This document shows, in pieces, positions 59,593 through 64,000 of a DNA stretch of 64,000 bases. The notes beneath the pieces were generated by a model. The model was not told the DNA's origin, did no database searches, and was given only the letters and a program-made list of their open reading frames with translations. Numbering within the stretch: position 1 is the first letter of the stretch; each line of letters opens with the position of its first letter. Source of the DNA: Jiangella asiatica (lineage in GTDB: Bacteria; Actinomycetota; Actinomycetes; Jiangellales; Jiangellaceae); the NCBI RefSeq assembly GCF_004349065.1, contig NZ_SMKZ01000002.1, forward strand, positions 62,001 to 126,000, written 5' to 3'. The position numbers and the translations under genes were made by a program.

Positions 59593-60452
59593 CGGTCAGG
59601 ATCGAGGTCGGTGCCACGGGACGCGGTCTCCCAGGCGTCGAACTCCGCGCGCAGCCGGTTCAGGCTCGCGTCGACGGCATCGGCGGCGTCGTTGCCCAAC
59701 GGGAGCCGCAGCGGCGGGTTCTCCGCGTCCAGGGCGGCGCGGATGGCGGCGGCCGCTTTGGCGGGATCGCCGGGCTGGGCTCCGTCGAAGCCGTCCTGCA
59801 TCGCCCGGACCGGGCCGACGACGTCGTCGTATGCGGGGTTGACGGCGCTCATCCGCATCGCGCCGCCGTGCAGGCCGGTACGGAAGGCGCCCGGTTCGAC
59901 GATCAGGACGGTGATGCCGAACGGGGCCAGCTCCGCCGCAAGCGCCTCCGAGTACCCCTCCAGCGCGAACTTGGTGGCCGAGTACGCCGAGACGCCGGCG
60001 AAGGCCAGCCGCCCGCCCATGCTGCTGATCTGCACGATCGCCCCGGAGCGCTGTCGACGCAGCACCGGAAGCACGGCACGCACCAGCGCGGCCGGGCCGA
60101 AGAAGTGCACGTCCATCAGTTCGCGCAGCTCGGCGTCGGTGGTCTCCTCGGCCGCGCCGATGAGCGCCCGGCCGGCATTGTTGACCAGGACGTCGATGCG
60201 GCCGAACCGGTCGACGGCGGCGGCGACGGCGCCCGGCGCGGCCGCGGTGTCGGTGACGTCCAGCTCGATGGTGGCCAGTCGGTCCGGGTGCCGCTTGGCC
60301 AGGTCGTCCAGTGCGCCGGGCCGGCGGACGGCGCCGGCGACGGAGTCGCCGGCCGCGAGGGCCGCCTCGGTGATGGCGCGGCCGAAGCCGGACGAGGCGC
60401 CGGTGACGAGCCAGACGCGCGGGGCGGTCGTTCCGGTGGTGTCGGTGTTCAT
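59589..60452 (-). CDS. SDR-family oxidoreductase
   Basis: A 287-residue short-chain dehydrogenase of the classical type with extended C-terminus. Cofactor motif [16 protein letters not shown] (about residues 18-33), [10 protein letters not shown], and the catalytic Ser in [10 protein letters not shown] with Tyr/Lys in [12 protein letters not shown]. This group includes NADP-dependent ketoreductases of unknown substrate. It lies just outside the island. The divergent partner is not obvious; an AraC gene follows upstream on the same strand and may control it. Confidence 0.92.
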   Translation of the reverse strand: MNTDTTGTTAPRVWLVTGASSGFGRAITEAALAAGDSVAGAVRRPGALDDLAKRHPDRLATIELDVTDTAAAPGAVAAAVDRFGRIDVLVNNAGRALIGAAEETTDAELRELMDVHFFGPAALVRAVLPVLRRQRSGAIVQISSMGGRLAFAGVSAYSATKFALEGYSEALAAELAPFGITVLIVEPGAFRTGLHGGAMRMSAVNPAYDDVVGPVRAMQDGFDGAQPGDPAKAAAAIRAALDAENPPLRLPLGNDAADAVDASLNRLRAEFDAWETASRGTDLDPDR

Positions 60453-60543
60453 GGGCAGGGGATTTCCTGGGTGATCGGGGGGTGCGGTTCGACCCTAGGA
60501 GGCGCCGTGCCAGGGGGAATGTACGTTCTTGCTCGGAAAGCGC

Positions 60544-61386
60544 TCAGCGCGTGCCGGCGGCCCGCCGTGCGTAGCTCCCCGGCGGCACCCCAACGAAGCG
60601 CCTGAAGTGCCGGGTGAAGTGGCTGAGGTCGAAGAACCCGGCCTCGTGTGCGGCGTCGCTGACGGCCCGGCCGGCCAGGAGCAGCCGTTTGGCGTGCTCG
60701 ACCCGCAGCTGCAGTTGATAGGAGTGCGGCGGCATGCCGACGGCGGCGGTGAACAGCCGGGTGAGGTGGTACGGGCTGAGCCCACTGGCCTGCGCCAGCT
60801 CGCTCAGCGACACGTTGCTGGCGCGGTGGTCGTGCAGATAGTCGCGGGCCCACCGGACCGCCCGGTGCGCGGCCGGGATCGGGCGCGCCGGGACGCCGGC
60901 GTGCCGGCGCACCAGGGCCGCCAGGAGCGTGAGCAGCTCGACGTCGCGGTCGAGCGCCGACGCCGCCGCCGACACCGTGGCGTGGGTGGCGGCGAACCGG
61001 CTGACGGTGTCGGCGTCGCCGATCGCGAGCTCACCGAAGAACGGGGTGCCCGACGGCGAGCCGGCCATCTCGGCGGTGACCGCGCCCAAGGCGTCCGCCT
61101 CCACGTAGAGCACCAGGTGCCGGGAGTCGCGCTCGCGGTGGTCCGGGTCGACGGGCGTGTGCGCCTCACCCGGCATCACCACGGTCAGCGTGCCGGTGGG
61201 CACGACGTGGTACTCGCCGCGGTAGCGGATGCCGCCGGGCAGGTCCAGGTTGAGGTTGAGCTGGTAGCCGTCGTGGGTGTGACGCGGTATGGTCACCGGC
61301 GGGCCGGGCTCGTACGCGTACCACTCGAGCAGAACGCGATCACGGAGCAGCCCGGTGGCGTCGGCCGCGGTGCTCACGGCGTCCAT
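60544..61386 (-). CDS. AraC-family transcriptional regulator with cupin-type sensor
   Basis: A 280-residue regulator. The N-terminal AraC-binding cupin (PRHTHDGYQLNLNLDLPGGI, then GTLTVVMPGEAHTP) senses a small ligand; residues 175-275 are the double helix-turn-helix (VSLSELAQASGLSPYHLTRL, AVSDAAHEAGFFDLSHFTRH). It lies 91 bp upstream of the SDR gene on the same strand and is its likely regulator. Confidence 0.92.
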   Translation of the reverse strand: MDAVSTAADATGLLRDRVLLEWYAYEPGPPVTIPRHTHDGYQLNLNLDLPGGIRYRGEYHVVPTGTLTVVMPGEAHTPVDPDHRERDSRHLVLYVEADALGAVTAEMAGSPSGTPFFGELAIGDADTVSRFAATHATVSAAASALDRDVELLTLLAALVRRHAGVPARPIPAAHRAVRWARDYLHDHRASNVSLSELAQASGLSPYHLTRLFTAAVGMPPHSYQLQLRVEHAKRLLLAGRAVSDAAHEAGFFDLSHFTRHFRRFVGVPPGSYARRAAGTR

Positions 61387-61419
61387 CCTAGGAGCTGCTC
61401 ACGCGGTGTCGCAGCGTCG

Positions 61420-62301
61420 CTACCTGGGCTCGGGGGTGAAGGCCGCCAGGTGGTCGCGGGCGAAGACGCCGAACGACCGCGCCGGGCGGCCGACGACGTT
61501 CTCGACGTCGGGTGTGGTGAACTCACCGAAGCCGGTGACCATCGCCTCCCCGTACTCGACGAGCATCCCTGCCAACCAGTGCGAGATGCCCGATCCGACC
61601 ATGCCGGCGTGGGCTTCTTCGGCGCTGGCGGCGACGTACCGTACCGGCCTGCCGAGCAGCTGGCCGAGCTGCTCGGCTGCCTCGACGTAGGTCATGATCT
61701 GCGGGCCGGACAGGGTGTAGATCTTGCCGTGGTGTCGCTCGGGTTCCGCGCGCAGGACGTGGGCAGCGACCTCAGCGACGTCACGCGCATCGATCATGCC
61801 GAGCCGGGCGCCTCCCATGTTGAAGGCGAAGACCCCGTCGGCGGCGATGGTGCCGGCCTGCCAAAGCAGGTTCTGCATGAAGGCGTGCGGACGCAGGATC
61901 GTCCAGTGGCGGCCGGACGCCTGCAGCTCGTGATCGGCCATGGCATGCAAGCGTCCGTTTCGGGTCGGCGCGTCGTAGGCGGCACCGATCGCCGACAGGC
62001 GCACGACCCGCTCCACGCCGGCCTGGCGAGCCGCCCAGACCGCGTTCATGCTGTGCTCGGGCGACCGTGGGTCCATCGCGGTCAGGAGCCACAGGTCGTC
62101 GACCCCGTCGAAGGCCGGAGGAAGCGAGGTCGGGTCGCCGAGATCGGCGGCGAAGACCTCGACGCCGCGCCGTTCCAACTGCGCGGACTTCGACGGGTCG
62201 CGAACCAGGGCTCGCAGGGTGAGATCGGAGCCCTCGAGGGCGTCGAGAAGCGCGCTCGACACCGCGCCGTTCGCTCCGGTGATCAGGACAGTTCGGCTCA
62301 T
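61420..62301 (-). CDS. NmrA-like NAD(P)-binding protein (atypical SDR)
   Basis: A 293-residue Rossmann protein. LITGANGAVSSALLDALEG (GxxGxxG) is at the N-terminus, and HWTILRPHAFMQNLLWQAG with a long loop is typical of the NmrA/quinone-reductase-2-like group. Some act as redox sensors, some as reductases. The ATG at 62,301 has AAAGG 8 bases upstream. Divergent from a MarR gene with a 122-bp AT-rich gap holding inverted repeats, so MarR control is likely. Confidence 0.9.
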   Translation of the reverse strand: MSRTVLITGANGAVSSALLDALEGSDLTLRALVRDPSKSAQLERRGVEVFAADLGDPTSLPPAFDGVDDLWLLTAMDPRSPEHSMNAVWAARQAGVERVVRLSAIGAAYDAPTRNGRLHAMADHELQASGRHWTILRPHAFMQNLLWQAGTIAADGVFAFNMGGARLGMIDARDVAEVAAHVLRAEPERHHGKIYTLSGPQIMTYVEAAEQLGQLLGRPVRYVAASAEEAHAGMVGSGISHWLAGMLVEYGEAMVTGFGEFTTPDVENVVGRPARSFGVFARDHLAAFTPEPR

Positions 62302-62361
62302 TGTGGTGCCTTTCGTCAGGGGTCCTGGTTCGCTGCTGTGCGGCCGGTGGGCTGCGGCCAA

Positions 62362-62416
62362 TATTAGTAAACATTGGTGATGATCACAAAATGTGACTTA
62401 CACGAAGTGATACTAT
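62362..62416. promoter_or_regulatory. AT-rich divergent promoter region with MarR operator-like repeats
   Basis: AGTAAACATT (62,366-62,375) is imperfectly mirrored by AATGTGACT (62,390-62,398), with TGATCA centred between. TACTAT (62,411-62,416) is a good -10 hexamer for the MarR gene. The region is clearly less G/C-rich than its surroundings. Confidence 0.45.
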
Positions 62417-62423
62417 CCAGCGG

Positions 62424-62915
62424 GTGGTGAAAACCCCGGCCGGCGGCCGCATCGAGATGCTCGCCCGGAACCCTGACCTCGGCATCCTCGCCGCGCGATT
62501 GCTGTTCGGGTTGCAGGGCGAGGTCTTCGGCCGGCTCGCGGACCGGGGGCACGGCGACGTGCGCCCGCGTCACGGGGCGGTCCTGGGCTTTCTCGACGCG
62601 CGTGGCGTTCGCGCCACGGAGCTGGCCCGGCTCTCGGGTCGGCACAAGCAGATCATCGGGCGACTGGTCGACGAGCTCGAGGAGCTCGGCTACGTGAAGC
62701 GCCGCCCGGACCCGGCCGACCGTCGCGCGAAGCTCGTGGTGCCGACCGAACGCGGTCTCGACGAGCAGCGCCAGGCGGACGAGATCATCGCCGAAATCGA
62801 GCGACGGCACGCCGCGACGCTCGGCGAAGCTGGTTACGCGCAGCTGCGAAGCGCGCTGATGATCATCACCGATGCGGCCGCCCTGGTCGACGCGTCACCT
62901 GCGTCCAGCGAGTGA
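62424..62915 (+). CDS. MarR-family transcriptional regulator
   Basis: A 163-residue winged-helix regulator. DVRPRHGAVLGFLDARGVRA, TELARLSGRHKQIIGRLVDE and the wing LGYVKRRPDPADRRAKLVVP form the DNA-binding part (about residues 45-115). Start is GTG 62,424 or 62,427; TACTAT lies 7 bases upstream and no ribosome site is visible, so the message is probably leaderless. It likely represses the divergent NmrA-like gene and itself. Confidence 0.91.
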   Translation: MVKTPAGGRIEMLARNPDLGILAARLLFGLQGEVFGRLADRGHGDVRPRHGAVLGFLDARGVRATELARLSGRHKQIIGRLVDELEELGYVKRRPDPADRRAKLVVPTERGLDEQRQADEIIAEIERRHAATLGEAGYAQLRSALMIITDAAALVDASPASSE

Positions 62916-63116
62916 CGGTCGAGCTCGATCTGTCATAGCGAGGGCCATCGGACCGCCCGCGGCCGCGGATGGTGGCGCGGCGACCGCCGTCACTCTCAGT
63001 AATGGTCTCGGTGGCGACCAATCATTCCGCAATTCGGACAATCCGGATACATAACGATCAGGTAACTGTCGATCACGGTGGGGCGCATTGTGACGGATGT
63101 GAAAGGCGAGACACGA

Positions 63117-63153
63117 CTGTGGCCCCGGTCCGCAATGCGGGCCGGGGCCACAG
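63117..63153 (-). terminator. Strong hairpin terminator after the LPDTG protein gene
   Basis: Seventeen-base arms (63,117-63,133 and 63,137-63,153) pair fully apart from one G-T pair, around a 3-base AAT loop. It starts 30 bp after the stop of the leftward surface-protein gene. The 200 bp to its left, up to the MarR gene, hold no gene. Confidence 0.85.
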
Positions 63154-63182
63154 TGTCGAGCTAGGTGGTGCTTATGCCTTCA

Positions 63183-64000
63183 TCAGGCCGTGGTGCCGTT
63201 GCGACGCGCCCGCAGAGCGATCGCGGCGCCACCGGCCAGCAGCAGCGCGACGCCGCCGACGATCATCCAGGTGGTGCCGGACGAACCGGTGTCGGGCAGG
63301 TCCTCGTCGCCGTCGTCGGTGCCGCCGGCGTCGCCGTCCTCGTTCGAGACGGTGAAGGTGGCAACCGCCTCGGAGTCGGACAGCTCGGGGTCGCCGCCCT
63401 CGAGGGTGGCCGTGGCGGTGACGGTGTACTCGCCCTCCGCCAGGTCCTCGGCCGGGTCGAACGTCCAGTTGCCGGCGTCATCGATCTCGAACTCGCCGGC
63501 CCACTCCTCGACGTCGTCCTCGCCCTCGGCACGGATGCCCAGGCGCGGCTGAGCCTCGTCGGACGCGGCCGCCGTGCCCTCGAGCATCAGGCCGATGGTG
63601 GCGTTCGCGAACGAGGTGCCCTCGAAGACCACGTCACCAGCGACGGTCGAGCCGTCCTCCGGCGCCGTGATGGTGACGTCCGCGGCGTTGATGCCGAGGC
63701 CCGCGACCGTGGCCTCCTGGGTCTCGCCCTCCGCGGACTGCGTGACGACGGCGTCGAACCGCACGCCGACCGGCAGGTCGCCGCTCGGGGTGATGCTCCA
63801 GGTGCCGTCCTCGGCGACCTCGGCCTCACCGTAGGCGGTCTCGCCAACGGTCAGCGCCACGGTGCCGCCGGGGTGGCCGGTACCGGTGAAGGTCGGACGA
63901 GCGTTGTCGGTGGTCTGGCCCTCGGTCGGCGAGTCGACGACCAGCTCCTCGACCTCCGGGCCCTCCTCGACCACGAAGCTGCCGGTGGTCTCGTCGGAGG
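63183..64000 (-). CDS. LPDTG-anchored surface protein with Ig-like repeats, 3' part
   Basis: The frame is open through the right edge of the window, so only the C-terminal 271 or so residues are seen. It is acidic and built of Ig-like beta-sandwich units (VDSPTEGQTTDNARPTFTGT, then VTITAPEDGSTVAGDVVFEG), each followed by DGTWSITP- or AGNWTFDP-type strands. Near the end come the sortase signal DLPDTGSSG, a membrane helix (MIVGGVALLLAGGAAIALRA) and a basic tail RARRNGTTA. It is therefore a cell-wall-anchored protein, perhaps an adhesin or exported enzyme whose catalytic part lies upstream. Confidence 0.9.
   Translation of the reverse strand, partial: SDETTGSFVVEEGPEVEELVVDSPTEGQTTDNARPTFTGTGHPGGTVALTVGETAYGEAEVAEDGTWSITPSGDLPVGVRFDAVVTQSAEGETQEATVAGLGINAADVTITAPEDGSTVAGDVVFEGTSFANATIGLMLEGTAAASDEAQPRLGIRAEGEDDVEEWAGEFEIDDAGNWTFDPAEDLAEGEYTVTATATLEGGDPELSDSEAVATFTVSNEDGDAGGTDDGDEDLPDTGSSGTTWMIVGGVALLLAGGAAIALRARRNGTTA

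Overview
This is a high-GC actinobacterial chromosome segment. The content is typical of that phylum: WhiB1, a SigR/RsrA zinc anti-sigma pair, an RsbW/SigF-type pair, the fused 2-oxoglutarate decarboxylase Kgd, an F420-type luciferase-like oxidoreductase, cydABDC and an LPDTG surface protein. The gene order aroA - SRAP protein - sigR - rsrA - small biotinyl protein - PdtaS-type kinase - whiB1 matches the mycobacterial Rv3227c-Rv3219 neighbourhood (from memory). The genus is not established; Jiangella or a relative is only a guess.

Layout. 0-4.5 kb: 5' end of aroA, then glycerol uptake and use (glpF-glpK leftward, glpD rightward). 4.7-9.6 kb: EamA exporter with a TetR regulator, DoxX protein, SRAP/HMCES protein, hydrolase, sigR-rsrA behind a textbook SigR promoter, and a 24-residue ribosomal protein gene. 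9.7-18.6 kb: DUF5317 protein with an apparent frameshift, biotinyl carrier and thioesterase, GlxA-type regulator, acetolactate-synthase-like enzyme, MarR/LLM pair, DUF2785, PdtaS-like kinase and whiB1 with tandem hairpins. 18.9-27.1 kb: diacylglycerol-kinase-like protein, RsbW/SigF pair, zinc-type dehydrogenase, SGNH hydrolase, DUF6104 and kgd. 27.4-40.3 kb: membrane protein/PadR, cydABDC, a trans-sulfuration enzyme running antisense into cydC, aldose epimerase, MFS exporter and glcD/glcF.

The main discovery is at 40.85-59.45 kb. A VapBC-type toxin gene is cut after codon 89. Its missing 45 C-terminal codons lie 18.6 kb away at 59,455-59,592, in frame. The intervening DNA is bounded by the 5-bp direct repeat CGGCC. 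It carries the two halves of an ATP-dependent DNA ligase gene at its two ends, in an order that restores one ligase frame only if the segment is circularised at the same 5 bp. The segment therefore looks like a circle integrated by a single crossover between its ligase gene and the chromosomal vapC.

The island cargo is one coherent catabolic cluster: a Dpp/Opp-type ABC importer, a GH88/GH105-type unsaturated-uronide hydrolase, an enolase-superfamily acid-sugar dehydratase, a DapA-family aldolase, two SDR dehydrogenases, a TauE/SafE permease, a NitT/TauT-type ABC importer, an NTF2-like protein and a GntR/UTRA regulator. Short related palindromes (core CATAAC/GTTATG) in front of its three transcription units suggest that the GntR protein controls the whole set. 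Remnants of an IS21 istB, an excisionase lacking its start codon, and a thiolase tail mark the island edges. 59.6-64 kb returns to chromosome: SDR, AraC regulator, NmrA-like/MarR pair and a sortase-anchored protein running off the right edge.

No tRNA, rRNA or CRISPR array was seen. Two families of dispersed palindromes (4.6 and 34.2 kb; 14.1 and 35.4 kb) sit at gene ends, and one copy seems to have removed a stop codon.
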